From positions 6,821,501 through 6,885,500 of the forward strand of contig NZ_AP023262.1 of NCBI RefSeq assembly GCF_016756615.1: 64,000 nucleotides of DNA. The letters are read 5' to 3'. How positions within the stretch are numbered: position 1 is the first letter of the stretch; every line of letters starts with the position of its first letter. Shown piece after piece: positions 26,144 to 36,690 of this stretch. Source of the DNA: Mesorhizobium sp. L-8-3 (GTDB taxonomy: Bacteria; Pseudomonadota; Alphaproteobacteria; Rhizobiales; Rhizobiaceae). Both the position numbers and the translations under genes were made by a program. The notes under the pieces are model-generated. The model did not search any database. It was not told the DNA's origin and was given only the letters and a program-made list of their open reading frames with translations.

Positions 26144-27980
26144 GGCATAGGGGGCGTTCCTGTTGGAACGCACCCCTGCCACACCACCCGGCATGCGGGT
26201 CCGCACCGGGCGGTTCGAAGAGTTGAGGTCAGGCGAGACGAGGGATGCCGAGGGTGTCCATCCATTTCAAGGTCAGGACGGAGTTGAGCAGCAAGCCGCT
26301 GTTGCGCCACCATCGACGGCTGTTCGCCGCGATCTGTCGAGCCACGTCGGGTTTGGCCCCCATGGCCGACAGAGCCTTGTAGATGGTTTTGCCACGCTTC
26401 CAGTGCTTGAGCTGGATCGCCCTCACCCGGTGGCGCATCCATTCCCCCAGGTCGTTGAAGACCCGTGGTGTCTGCGCCAGCCGGAAGTAGGCTTTCCAAC
26501 CCAGAACGTAAGCACGCAGACGCTCGGCCACTTGCGGCATGCTGCGCCCGCCTGAACGGCGGGTCAGTTGCCGGACGCGGCGCTTGAACGCCCTGAGCGG
26601 CTTGTCGGCGACCCGGCGCTTGATCGCTCCGCCCCGCGCCACCCAAAAGCTGTAACCCAGGAATTTGCGACCGAACACACTGGCCACCGCGCTCTTGCCC
26701 TCGTTGATCGACAGGTGCAGCCCGCCATAGAGCCGCCGCAGGAGCGCCAGGACCCGCTCGCCCGCCCGACGACTGCGAACGTAGACGTTACAGTCGTCCG
26801 CGTAGCGCACGAAGCAATGGCCCCTGCGTTCCAGTTCCTTGTCCACCTCGTCGAGCAACACATTGGCCAGGAGCGGTGATAGAGGACCGCCTTGCGGCGT
26901 TCCCATTACCCGTTCCTGAACCACGCCATGGTCCATGATGCCGCTGTTCAGATAGGCCCGGATCAGGCGGATGACCCGCTCGTCCGGCACCCTTTTGCGC
27001 AGACGGTCGATCAAGATGTCGTGGTTGACCCGGTCGAAGAACCTTTCCAGGTCGACATCCACCACGATCCGCCGGCCCGACTGGACATGGGATTGCGCCG
27101 CAAGCACGGCCCCATGCGCACTGCGGCCCGGCCGGAAGCCGTGGCTGTGGTCGCTGAAGGTGGGATCAAGAAGCGGCTGCAACACGTGCAGCAGCGCCTG
27201 CTGGATCAGTCGATCCGTCACCGTCGGGATGCCGAGCTCACGCGCGCCACCCTCCGGTTTGGGGATCGTCACCCGTCGCACCGGCCGGGGCCGGTACGTC
27301 CCCGCCAGAACCTGTTCACGGATCGCCGGCCATGCCGTGCGCAGATGGAGCGCGGTCTGCTCGATCGACAGACCATCCGCCCCGGCCGCGCCCTTGTTGG
27401 CCTTCACCCGTTTCCAGGCTGCTTGCAGGTTCTCGCGCGCCAGGGCCGCCTCAAGCAGCCCCGGCCCCATGTTCTCCGGTAAAGGACGCGGGCAGGTTGC
27501 TTCGTCGCTGTGCGATTGAGGCGCGGCTTCACCGCGCCCTGCCTCGAACCGCTCCGCTCGCGCGGACATCTGACGCCCAGCTTCCCGCATCGTCCTTGCC
27601 TCGAACACTCCTCTTCGTTCGGTCCTTCGTCCGCGATCACACCGCCGACTACTACGACCTCGGCTGACTTCTCGCTCCGGCTCGACACCGTCGCCCTTTC
27701 AGGCGCAAGGCGAGATCTCCCCAGGTAAGAACGCACTCCTTCACTGCACGACCGCCGGATCTACGCCGTCTCGCCTTGGTCACGAGAGCTTCGCGGTCTT
27801 TTGCCCGCTCGCCCTGCTCGACAGCGCCTTATATCCGGTTCTTGTTCATCGGCCCGCAGCTTCGCTCCACGCTTCCTCCCCACGATCGGTCGCCCTCTCG
27901 CAGTTGCGCTTCACTTCGCTCGCCATGACCAGCTCACGGTGGGACTTTCACCCACAAGAGTGCGCCCATGCTGGGCGCAC
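26141..27980 (-). mobile_element. Group IIC intron, apparently complete
   Basis: On the minus strand the element starts at 27980 with GTGCGCCCAGCATGGGCGCA and GGGTGAAAGTCCCACC. This closely resembles the 5' end of bacterial IIC introns such as that of Oceanobacillus iheyensis. A TTCTTACCTGGGGAG block (about 27716-27730) matches the IIC domain I element. After the reverse transcriptase gene come domain V (GAACCGCCCGGTGCGG, then CCGGGTGGTGTGG) and a domain VI hairpin ending CCCCCTAT. The 5' edge abuts the T tract of an intrinsic terminator, the usual IIC target. The 3' edge near 26141 is approximate, within a few bases. Confidence 0.85.
26229..27590 (-). CDS. ltrA: Group II intron reverse transcriptase/maturase
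   Basis: This 453-aa intron-encoded protein aids splicing and retrohoming. It has the RT motifs in order: PRPVRRVTIPKPEGGARELG, IQQALLHVLQPLLDPTFSDH, HGFRPGRSAHGAVLAAQ, VDVDLERFFDRVNHD, GTPQGGPLSPLLANVLLDEV, and the catalytic FVRYADDCNVYV. A GIIM maturase (X) domain follows (LRAYVLGWKAYFRLAQTP), and the protein ends without an HNH endonuclease domain, as is usual for class C. The frame is intact. The start is uncertain: an ATG at 27590 is used here, with GTG 27608 and ATG 27569 as alternatives. Confidence 0.93.
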   Translation of the reverse strand: MREAGRQMSARAERFEAGRGEAAPQSHSDEATCPRPLPENMGPGLLEAALARENLQAAWKRVKANKGAAGADGLSIEQTALHLRTAWPAIREQVLAGTYRPRPVRRVTIPKPEGGARELGIPTVTDRLIQQALLHVLQPLLDPTFSDHSHGFRPGRSAHGAVLAAQSHVQSGRRIVVDVDLERFFDRVNHDILIDRLRKRVPDERVIRLIRAYLNSGIMDHGVVQERVMGTPQGGPLSPLLANVLLDEVDKELERRGHCFVRYADDCNVYVRSRRAGERVLALLRRLYGGLHLSINEGKSAVASVFGRKFLGYSFWVARGGAIKRRVADKPLRAFKRRVRQLTRRSGGRSMPQVAERLRAYVLGWKAYFRLAQTPRVFNDLGEWMRHRVRAIQLKHWKRGKTIYKALSAMGAKPDVARQIAANSRRWWRNSGLLLNSVLTLKWMDTLGIPRLA

Positions 27981-28008
27981 AAAAGAAAGGCGTCCCGAAA
28001 GGACGCCT
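27981..28008 (-). terminator. Intrinsic terminator, target site of the intron
   Basis: On the minus strand AGGCGTCC-TTTCG-GGACGCCT is followed by TTCTTTT and then directly by the intron's GTGCG. It is in the right orientation to end the acetoacetyl-CoA synthetase transcript, about 245 nt past that stop, or a small RNA in the gap. Confidence 0.85.
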
Positions 28009-28252
28009 AGCAATGTGTCTGCTGTGACAACGCGGCTTGAGCGAACTCTGGTTTCCGGTATCCGGAAGAAGGCTTCCGCCTCAAGTTACGCAGGAATATC
28101 GGCCCCGTCCGTTAACAAGTCCTTACCGAAGTGCAGCGCAATTTACCAAACTGTGCCAGTCCTGAAATCGCGGTAAATTTCGGCTTCACCTTTCGTTAAG
28201 CATGAATTGTCCGCCTGCAGGCCGCTCCGCCCGGGCAAATGGGTGCTTCTCG
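28009..28252 (-). other. Untranslated stretch before the terminator, possible sRNA or long 3' UTR
   Basis: No reading frame longer than about 25 codons is found on the minus strand between the acetoacetyl-CoA synthetase stop and the terminator. The stretch has short inverted repeats (TTCCGGATACCGGAA around 28050-28064). It could be a long 3' UTR or a 3'-derived small RNA ending at the intrinsic terminator. This is inference only. Confidence 0.3.
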
Positions 28253-30208
<1,956 letters not shown>

Positions 30209-30452
30209 AAGGTCCTCCAGATTGGCGCGGTCGTTATGCATGCCGCCCGGCGGCAGGGCAAGACGATCCGACACGGGTCAGGTGTTCAAACCGTTTGAAA
30301 GTCGCGCGCGGCGACCGCAGCGACAATTAATCGGCATAGGATGTGCGAAACGCGGGCAGAGACTTGAAAAGCCACGATGCTGCTTTAAACCCTGCATGCA
30401 AGTGAATCGCAGCCGGCATTGGCCGGCGATCCGGTTCGGAGCGTCAGGACGG

Positions 30453-32288
30453 ATGCCATCAAGTCTGGTCAGGAAGGGCATCTGGGCGGCCGCAGCAATT
30501 GCCGTCGCCGCTTTTCTCATCCTGGCTGCCCTGCCATTCATCGCCTCTACCCAGATCGTGCGCGACCGAATCGCGATCGAGATGAGCGCATGGAGCGGCT
30601 ACCGGGTCGAACTGGGTGCCGGCCCCGATATCGAGTTCTGGCCGTTCCGGGCCATTCTCGACAATGTCACTCTGTCGGGCTGGAGCGATCCGTCGCGCAA
30701 GCCGGTGATCGTGGCCGAGCGTGTCGAGGTCGAGCTTTCGGCCCTGGCCGCGCTGCGCGGCGACATCGTCTTCTCCGGCGCCCGGCTGATCCGCCCGACA
30801 TTGAGGCTGGCGCCCGTGCGCGGCAAACTCCTGCTGCCGGCCTCGCCCGGCGGCGGACGGATTGCCCGCTCGGTGGAGATCGCGCGCGCCGTCGTCGGCG
30901 CGAACCCGGCCGCGCCTGACGTTACGGCACTGCCCAGAGACCCCTTCGGCAATGTCGATTTCGTGGACGGCCGCGTCATCGTGGCGCGCGGCGATGTCGA
31001 CGAGGAGGTGGTCACGGGTATTTCGGGCAATGTGAACTGGCCGGCGCTCGATCGCCGAGGCTCGCTTTCGGCCACGGGCATCTGGCGCGGCGAGAGCGTG
31101 GCCATCGACGTCAGCACGCCGAAACCGCTGATCCTGTTCGCCGGCGGACCCGCCCCGCTCACGCTCAAGCTCAAGGCAGCGCCGGCCAATCTGAGCTTCG
31201 ACGGCACGGCCAACCTTTCCGGCGACACCTTCTTCGACGGACCCGTCACTTTCTCGTCGCCTTCGCTGCGGCGCATGCTGGAATGGTCGACGGCGAACAC
31301 GGCGCCCGGGCCGGCCATCGGCGCGCTCGCTGTGTCGGGAGACGTCTCCGGCAACGCGCAGAGGATCAAGCTGGCGGACGCCGATGTTGTGCTCGACGAG
31401 AATCCGGGCATGGGCGTACTCGACGTCTCCTTCACCGACGCCGTCCCGACGATTTCAGGATCGCTCGCCTTCGACGCGCTGGATCTGCGTTCCCTCCTCA
31501 CGGCCTTCACACCGCTGGATCCGGTAAACGCAACGGTCGACGAAATCGACACCGCTTTCGCCGACCGCTTCAACCTCGATCTACGGCTGTCGGCCACCAG
31601 CGCCAATGCCGGCGTTATCAAGCTCGCGGAGGTCGCCGCTTCCGCCCAGATCAAACCGGGACTGGCCGCCTTCGATATCTCGGATGCGCGCGCCTTCGGC
31701 GGCACGATCCAGACCAGCATCCGGCTCGATCGCCAGCCCGGCAACAATCTGGTCGAAGCACGGCTGCTCGCCACCGATATCGACGGCGCCATGCTGGCGG
31801 CTGCGAGCCAGACGGCCAGCGTGGTACCCAGCGGGCGCGGCACCGTCTCCATTATCCTGAAAGGGCCGGGCAAGAGCTGGGGTGACCTGCTCAAGACCGG
31901 GGATGGATCGATCACCGCCAGCTTCGGTCAGGGAACGATCTCCAACTTCAGCATCTCCGCCTTTCTCGAACGTCTCAAGAAAGGGGACTTCTTCGCCCTA
32001 AGCGAGGTGACGAAAGGCACTTTGCCGGTGACGTCGGTCGAACTCAAGGCGACGATCGCAAAGGGCATGGCGCGTATCGAACGTGCCGAAGCCAAGGCCG
32101 GCCCTCAGACCGTCACGCTTGCCGGCGTCGTCCCCACGATCGGTGGCGGGCTTGCGCTGTCCGGGACGGTCGCGACGGCGGCCCAGGACGCCAATATGCC
32201 GCCATCGCTGGCCGGCTTCTTCGTCGGCGGCTCGTGGCTCTTCCCCTTTATTGCCCCTGCCCATCAGGGCATCTCGATCGCCGAATAG
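30453..32288 (+). CDS. AsmA-family envelope protein
   Basis: This 611-aa protein has one N-terminal membrane anchor (IWAAAAIAVAAFLILAALPF) and a long beta-rich periplasmic body. The AsmA N-terminal signature follows the anchor (VRDRIAIEMSAWSGYRVELG, then EFWPFRAILDNVTLSGW), and the C-terminal AsmA_2 part is seen in GRGTVSIILKGPGKSWGDLL and ASFGQGTISNFSI. AsmA-like proteins are thought to bridge the envelope and influence outer-membrane lipid composition. It lies alone, divergent from the CoA ligase gene. The ATG at 30453 puts the anchor at the N-terminus; an ATG about 19 codons upstream is an alternative. Confidence 0.85.
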   Translation: MPSSLVRKGIWAAAAIAVAAFLILAALPFIASTQIVRDRIAIEMSAWSGYRVELGAGPDIEFWPFRAILDNVTLSGWSDPSRKPVIVAERVEVELSALAALRGDIVFSGARLIRPTLRLAPVRGKLLLPASPGGGRIARSVEIARAVVGANPAAPDVTALPRDPFGNVDFVDGRVIVARGDVDEEVVTGISGNVNWPALDRRGSLSATGIWRGESVAIDVSTPKPLILFAGGPAPLTLKLKAAPANLSFDGTANLSGDTFFDGPVTFSSPSLRRMLEWSTANTAPGPAIGALAVSGDVSGNAQRIKLADADVVLDENPGMGVLDVSFTDAVPTISGSLAFDALDLRSLLTAFTPLDPVNATVDEIDTAFADRFNLDLRLSATSANAGVIKLAEVAASAQIKPGLAAFDISDARAFGGTIQTSIRLDRQPGNNLVEARLLATDIDGAMLAAASQTASVVPSGRGTVSIILKGPGKSWGDLLKTGDGSITASFGQGTISNFSISAFLERLKKGDFFALSEVTKGTLPVTSVELKATIAKGMARIERAEAKAGPQTVTLAGVVPTIGGGLALSGTVATAAQDANMPPSLAGFFVGGSWLFPFIAPAHQGISIAE

Positions 32289-32455
32289 GCTCTCTCGACC
32301 GTACCTGCGGACAATGGTGGTCGGCTTCTGCTGCCCGCAGCCTCACGGCGTACCGTTTAAGCCACTGTCCCGCGAGAAGGTCCACAGCAGTTTCCGGCGG
32401 CGCTTTTCATCGTACTGTCGGCGACGATGAAACCGCGTCCCGTCAAACCGCCTGC

Positions 32456-33274
32456 CTATCCCCGCTGCGCGGCCTGCTCGTCGCGCTGGCGCTGGACTTC
32501 GCGGCGCTTGTTGACGATGGAGGCGATGATCACGCCCGTGGCGACGATGGCGATCAGGATCGTGCAGACCGCGTTGATCTCCGGCGTCACGCCGAGCCGA
32601 ACCTGGCTGTAGATCTTCATGGGAAGCGTGGTCGCTCCGGGTCCGGAAGTAAAATTGGCGATCACCAGATCATCCAGCGACAAGGTGAAGGCGAGCATCC
32701 AGCCCGAGACGATGGCCGGCAGGATCACCGGAAGCGTGACCTGGAAGAACGTCCTGACCGGCGTCGCGCCGAGGTCCATGGCCGCCTCTTCCAACGCCCG
32801 GTCGAAGCTGATCAGCCGCGACTGGACGACCACGGTCACGAAGCACATGGTGAAGGTGATGTGGGCGAGCGTTACCGTGAGGAATCCGCGGTCGAGTCCG
32901 GCGGCCACGAAGAACAGCAGCAGTGACAGGCCGGTGATGACCTCGGGCATGACCAGCGGCGCATAGACCATGCCAGAGAAAAGCAGTCGTCCGCGAAAGC
33001 GCGTGTAGCGGGTGAGCGCGATCGCCGCCAGCGTGCCGAGCACGGTGGCGACGGTGGCCGCGATCAGCGCGACGCGGATCGTCACCCAGGCGGCATCGAT
33101 GATCGCCTGGTTCGACATGAGCGATACGTACCATTTGGTCGAGAACCCGCCCCAGACCGTGACCAGCTTCGATTCGTTAAAGGAAAACACGACGAGCAGA
33201 ACGATCGGCAGATAGAGGAAGGCGAAGCCCAGGACGAGCGAGGCGATGTTGAAGCGCGACAATGTGGCGTTCAT
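32456..33274 (-). CDS. potI: Putrescine ABC transporter permease (PotI)
   Basis: This 272-aa inner-membrane permease has six hydrophobic segments and the EAA loop for the ATPase (EEAAMDLGATPVRTFFQVTL). It resembles PotC/PotI, the second permease of polyamine importers; FSLDDLVIANFTSGPG-type residues are seen as LSLDDLVIANFTSGPGATTL. The ATG overlaps the potH stop by 4 nt, which fixes the start. It is last in the puuA-potFGHI run. Confidence 0.92.
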   Translation of the reverse strand: MNATLSRFNIASLVLGFAFLYLPIVLLVVFSFNESKLVTVWGGFSTKWYVSLMSNQAIIDAAWVTIRVALIAATVATVLGTLAAIALTRYTRFRGRLLFSGMVYAPLVMPEVITGLSLLLFFVAAGLDRGFLTVTLAHITFTMCFVTVVVQSRLISFDRALEEAAMDLGATPVRTFFQVTLPVILPAIVSGWMLAFTLSLDDLVIANFTSGPGATTLPMKIYSQVRLGVTPEINAVCTILIAIVATGVIIASIVNKRREVQRQRDEQAAQRG

Positions 33275-34239
33275 CGTCCCGCCTCCTGCGCCTTGGCCTG
33301 GGCGTTCTGGAAGTAGACGATGGGCACGACCAGAAGCAGCAGCAGGACCACCGCCACCGCCGAGGACAGCGGCCAGTCGCGGTTGGCCGAGAACTCGTTC
33401 CACAAGGTGCGGCCGATCATCAGCGTCTGCGAGCCTCCGAGCAGGTCGGGAATGACGAACTCGCCGACGGCCGGGATGAAGACCAGCAGGCAGCCTGCCA
33501 CGATGCCGGGAACGGCGAGCGGAAAGGTGATCTTCCAGAAGGCGGAGACCGGCCGGCAGCCGAGATCCTGCGCGGCCTCGATCAGCGAATGGTCCATCTT
33601 CTCCAGCGTCGCGTAGAGCGGCAGGATCATGAAGGGCAGGTAGGAATAAACGATGCCGATGATGATCGCCGTATTGGTGTTCATGATCTGCAGCGGCTGA
33701 TCGATGATGCCGAGCGCCTGTAGGAACTGGTTGAGCAGGCCTTCCGGCTTGAGGATGCCGATCCAGGCATAGACGCGGATGAGGAAGCTCGTCCAGAACG
33801 GCAGGATGACGAGCATCATCAGCGTCGGACGCAGCGACGCCGGCGCGCGCGCCATCGCATAGGCGATCGGAAATGCCACGACCAGCGTCACGAAGGTCGA
33901 GATCGCCGCGATGATGACGCTGGAGATGTAGGCGTTGCGATAGAGCGGGTCTTCAAACAGGAAGACATAGTTGTCGAGGCTGAACTCGCGAAACTGGCCG
34001 AACAGCCCTGAGATCCCTTCCGACAAATCGAGCACCGGCGTGTAGGGCGGCATCGCGATCGCGGTCGTCGACAGCGAAATCTTGAAGACGATCACGAAGG
34101 GGACGAGGAAGAAGACAATCAGCCACAGATAAGGGACGAGGATGACGAGCCGGCTCGTCACGGCGGAGACCGCCGCCGACACGCCTCCCGAGGGCGCGGC
34201 GGTTCCGATGTCGTTTTCGGTAACGGCTGCGTTCGACAT
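33271..34239 (-). CDS. potH: Putrescine ABC transporter permease (PotH)
   Basis: This 322-aa permease has six membrane segments and a 35-residue hydrophilic N-terminal tail. The EAA loop reads IEAAQDLGCRPVSAFWKITF, and FIPAVGEFVIPDLLGGSQTL is the conserved PotB/PotH stretch. It pairs with PotI to form the channel of the polyamine importer. It lies 10 nt after potG and overlaps potI by 4 nt. Confidence 0.93.
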   Translation of the reverse strand: MSNAAVTENDIGTAAPSGGVSAAVSAVTSRLVILVPYLWLIVFFLVPFVIVFKISLSTTAIAMPPYTPVLDLSEGISGLFGQFREFSLDNYVFLFEDPLYRNAYISSVIIAAISTFVTLVVAFPIAYAMARAPASLRPTLMMLVILPFWTSFLIRVYAWIGILKPEGLLNQFLQALGIIDQPLQIMNTNTAIIIGIVYSYLPFMILPLYATLEKMDHSLIEAAQDLGCRPVSAFWKITFPLAVPGIVAGCLLVFIPAVGEFVIPDLLGGSQTLMIGRTLWNEFSANRDWPLSSAVAVVLLLLLVVPIVYFQNAQAKAQEAGR

Positions 34240-34249
34240 GGCCGTCCTC

Positions 34250-35392
34250 CTATCGCGTCAGCACGACGCCGGAATCGGGCCGGAACGAGATCCAGGCCCG
34301 ATCGCTCCAGGTCAGCGGATCTTCCGTCACACGCTGGCTGTTCAGCGCGGAGGCGGTGACCATCTGTCCGTCGGCGAGCCTGACGTGATAGATCGTCATG
34401 TCGCCGAGATAGGCGATGTCGTAGATCTCGCCTTCGGCGGCATTGGCGACGACGTCATCGGGCCGGCGCGAGGAAACCATGATCTTCTCCGGGCGCACCG
34501 CATAGGAGACCTTCGTACCGGGCTGCGCGTCGCCCGGATTGCGGGTGCGGATCGCCAGCCCGTTCGCCCCTTCTATGTTGGCGCCGTCGGCGTCGCGATC
34601 GGTGATGGTTCCGTCGAACATGTTGATGTTGCCGACGAAATTGGCGACGAAACGCGACTTCGGCGCCTCGTAGATCTCGGCCGGCGTCGCCACCTGCATC
34701 ACCTCGCCCTTGTCGAGGATGGCGATGCGGTCGGCCATGGTCATGGCCTCCTCCTGGTCATGGGTGACAACGATGAAGGTGAGGCCGAGATTCTGCTGCA
34801 GGTCCATCAGCTCGAACTGCGTCTCCTCGCGCAGCTTCTTGTCCAGCGCGCCGAGCGGCTCGTCGAGCAGCAGCACCTTCGGCCGCTTGGCCACCGATCG
34901 CGCCAGCGCCACCCGCTGCCGCTGGCCGCCGGAGAGCTGGTGCGGCTTGCGCTTGGCGAACTGCTCGAGCTTGACCAGCCTGAGCATCTCCGCGACCCGC
35001 TTGGCGATATCGGCAGACGGCATGCCCTCCTGCTTCAGGCCGAAGGCGATGTTGGCTTCGACGGTCATATGCGGGAAGAGCGCATAGGACTGGAACATCA
35101 TGTTCACCGGCCGCCGGTAAGGCGGAATGCCGCGCAGGTCCTGTCCGTCCAGAAGGATGCGGCCGCCGGTGGGCTCCTCGAAGCCGGCCAGCATGCGCAA
35201 CAGCGTCGATTTCCCGCAACCGGAAGCGCCCAAAAGGGCGAAGAACTCCCGCTCGTAGACGGCGAGCGACAGGTTGTCGACGGCTGTGAAGTCGCCGAAC
35301 TTCTTGGTGACGTTTTCGAAGGAGATGTAGGGCTTGGCGGCCGGGTCTGCCCAGGGGGCGAAGCTCCTGCGAATGCTGCCGAGTGACTGCAT
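34250..35392 (-). CDS. potG: Putrescine ABC transporter ATP-binding protein (PotG)
   Basis: This 380-aa ABC ATPase has Walker A GASGCGKST, the Q loop MFQSYALFPHMTV, signature LSGGQRQRVALARS, Walker B VLLLDEPLGALD, and the H loop THDQEEAM. The C-terminal TOBE-type domain covers about residues 285-375 (VSYAVRPEKIMV). It energises the PotHI channel. It follows potF after a strong intercistronic hairpin, implying lower expression than the binding protein. Confidence 0.94.
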   Translation of the reverse strand: MQSLGSIRRSFAPWADPAAKPYISFENVTKKFGDFTAVDNLSLAVYEREFFALLGASGCGKSTLLRMLAGFEEPTGGRILLDGQDLRGIPPYRRPVNMMFQSYALFPHMTVEANIAFGLKQEGMPSADIAKRVAEMLRLVKLEQFAKRKPHQLSGGQRQRVALARSVAKRPKVLLLDEPLGALDKKLREETQFELMDLQQNLGLTFIVVTHDQEEAMTMADRIAILDKGEVMQVATPAEIYEAPKSRFVANFVGNINMFDGTITDRDADGANIEGANGLAIRTRNPGDAQPGTKVSYAVRPEKIMVSSRRPDDVVANAAEGEIYDIAYLGDMTIYHVRLADGQMVTASALNSQRVTEDPLTWSDRAWISFRPDSGVVLTR

Positions 35393-35439
35393 GTTCCCTG
35401 TCCCCCTTGTGTCCGCCGAAGAACGTGGTCCGCGAAGAA

Positions 35440-35466
35440 AACCCCGGCAGCGGCGCTGCCGGGGTT
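35440..35466 (-). terminator. Intercistronic hairpin potF-potG
   Basis: AACCCCGGCAGC and GCTGCCGGGGTT are perfect reverse complements (12 bp) around a tight loop, located just after the potF stop on the minus strand. Without a long T tract it is likely an attenuator or RNA stabiliser that raises the amount of binding protein relative to the membrane subunits. Confidence 0.65.
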
Positions 35467-35473
35467 CGCTGCC

Positions 35474-36571
35474 TTACTGCCCGGTCACGATCCTGGTCCA
35501 GGTGCGCGTGACAAGGCGCTGGGTCTTGGGGTCGTAGGGGGATACGGTGAACAGCTTCTGGAGCATGGCCGCGTCGGGATAGATGGCCGGATCGTCGAGG
35601 ATGTCCTTCTCGATGAACTCCTGCGAGGCCTTGTTGCCGTTCGCGAAGTAGGTGAAGTTGGAAGCCTTGGCCACCACTTCCGGTTTCATGATGAAGTTGA
35701 GGAAGGCGTGGGCTTCCTCGACATGCGGCGCATCGGCCGGTATCGCCATCTGGTCGAACCACATCTCCGCGCCTTCGTTCGGCACGACATAGTCGACGAC
35801 CACGCCCTGGTCGGCTTCGGCGGCGCGGTCACGCGCCTGGAAGACGTCGCCCGACCAGCCGACGGCCAGGCAGATATCGCCGTTTGCGAGCGCGTTGATG
35901 TACTCGGACGAATGGAACTTGCGGATATAGGGCCGGATCTTCAGCATCGCCTCTTCGGCCTTGGCGAAATCGTCGGCCGATGTGGTTTCGGGATCGATTC
36001 CCATGAACTTGAAGAGGGTCGGCAAGATGTCGCTGGGGGAATCCAGCATATAGACGCCGCAATCGGCGAGCTTGGAGAGCTTGTCGGGATCGAAGACGAC
36101 GTCCCAGCTGTCGATCTTGTCGATCCCCAGCGCGTCCTTCACCTTTCTGGTGTTGTAGCCGATGCCAACCGTGCCCCACATGTAGTTGATCGAATATTCA
36201 TTGCCCGGGTCGTATTTGGCCGTCCGCTCCGACACCACGTCCCACATGTTGGAGAGGTTCGGAAGCTTCGACTTGTCGAGCTTCTGGAAGACGCCGGCCT
36301 GGATCTGCCGCGCCAGGAAGTTGCCGGTCGGCACGACGACGTCGTATCCAGAGCCGCCCGCCAGCAGCTTCGTCTCGAGCACCTCGTTGGAATCGAAGAC
36401 GTCATAGACGACCTTGATGCCGGTTTCCTTGGTGAAGTCTTCAAGCACCGAGGCATCGATATAGTCGGACCAGTTGTAGACGTTGACGACCTTTTCCTGC
36501 GCGCCGGCCTGCAACGGCAGAAGTGCTGCGGCCACGGCCACAGCTGAAAGGCTGATCGCCTTGCGGATCAT
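35474..36571 (-). CDS. potF: Putrescine-binding periplasmic protein (PotF)
   Basis: This 365-aa protein has a signal peptide (ISLSAVAVAAALLPLQAGAQ). The polyamine-binding family is seen in VVNVYNWSDYIDASVLEDFT, YDVVVPTGNFLARQIQAGVF, and the ligand-carboxylate region WSGDVFQARDRA with EGAEMWFDQMAIPADAPH. Length and motifs fit E. coli PotF (370). The start at 36571 has GGAGAT a few bases upstream. It follows a glutamine-synthetase-like gene by 119 nt on the same strand and precedes potGHI. Confidence 0.94.
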   Translation of the reverse strand: MIRKAISLSAVAVAAALLPLQAGAQEKVVNVYNWSDYIDASVLEDFTKETGIKVVYDVFDSNEVLETKLLAGGSGYDVVVPTGNFLARQIQAGVFQKLDKSKLPNLSNMWDVVSERTAKYDPGNEYSINYMWGTVGIGYNTRKVKDALGIDKIDSWDVVFDPDKLSKLADCGVYMLDSPSDILPTLFKFMGIDPETTSADDFAKAEEAMLKIRPYIRKFHSSEYINALANGDICLAVGWSGDVFQARDRAAEADQGVVVDYVVPNEGAEMWFDQMAIPADAPHVEEAHAFLNFIMKPEVVAKASNFTYFANGNKASQEFIEKDILDDPAIYPDAAMLQKLFTVSPYDPKTQRLVTRTWTRIVTGQ

Positions 36572-36690
36572 GGGAATCTCCTCTGTTTTGCCCCTCCCCG
36601 GCCGCGCATTGGGTCCTTCGCGGCCGGGTGTATCGTTTCGAAGCCTATTGGCCTTTGTCGGATGCGACAAGCGCCCTGGCGGCCCAAAAA

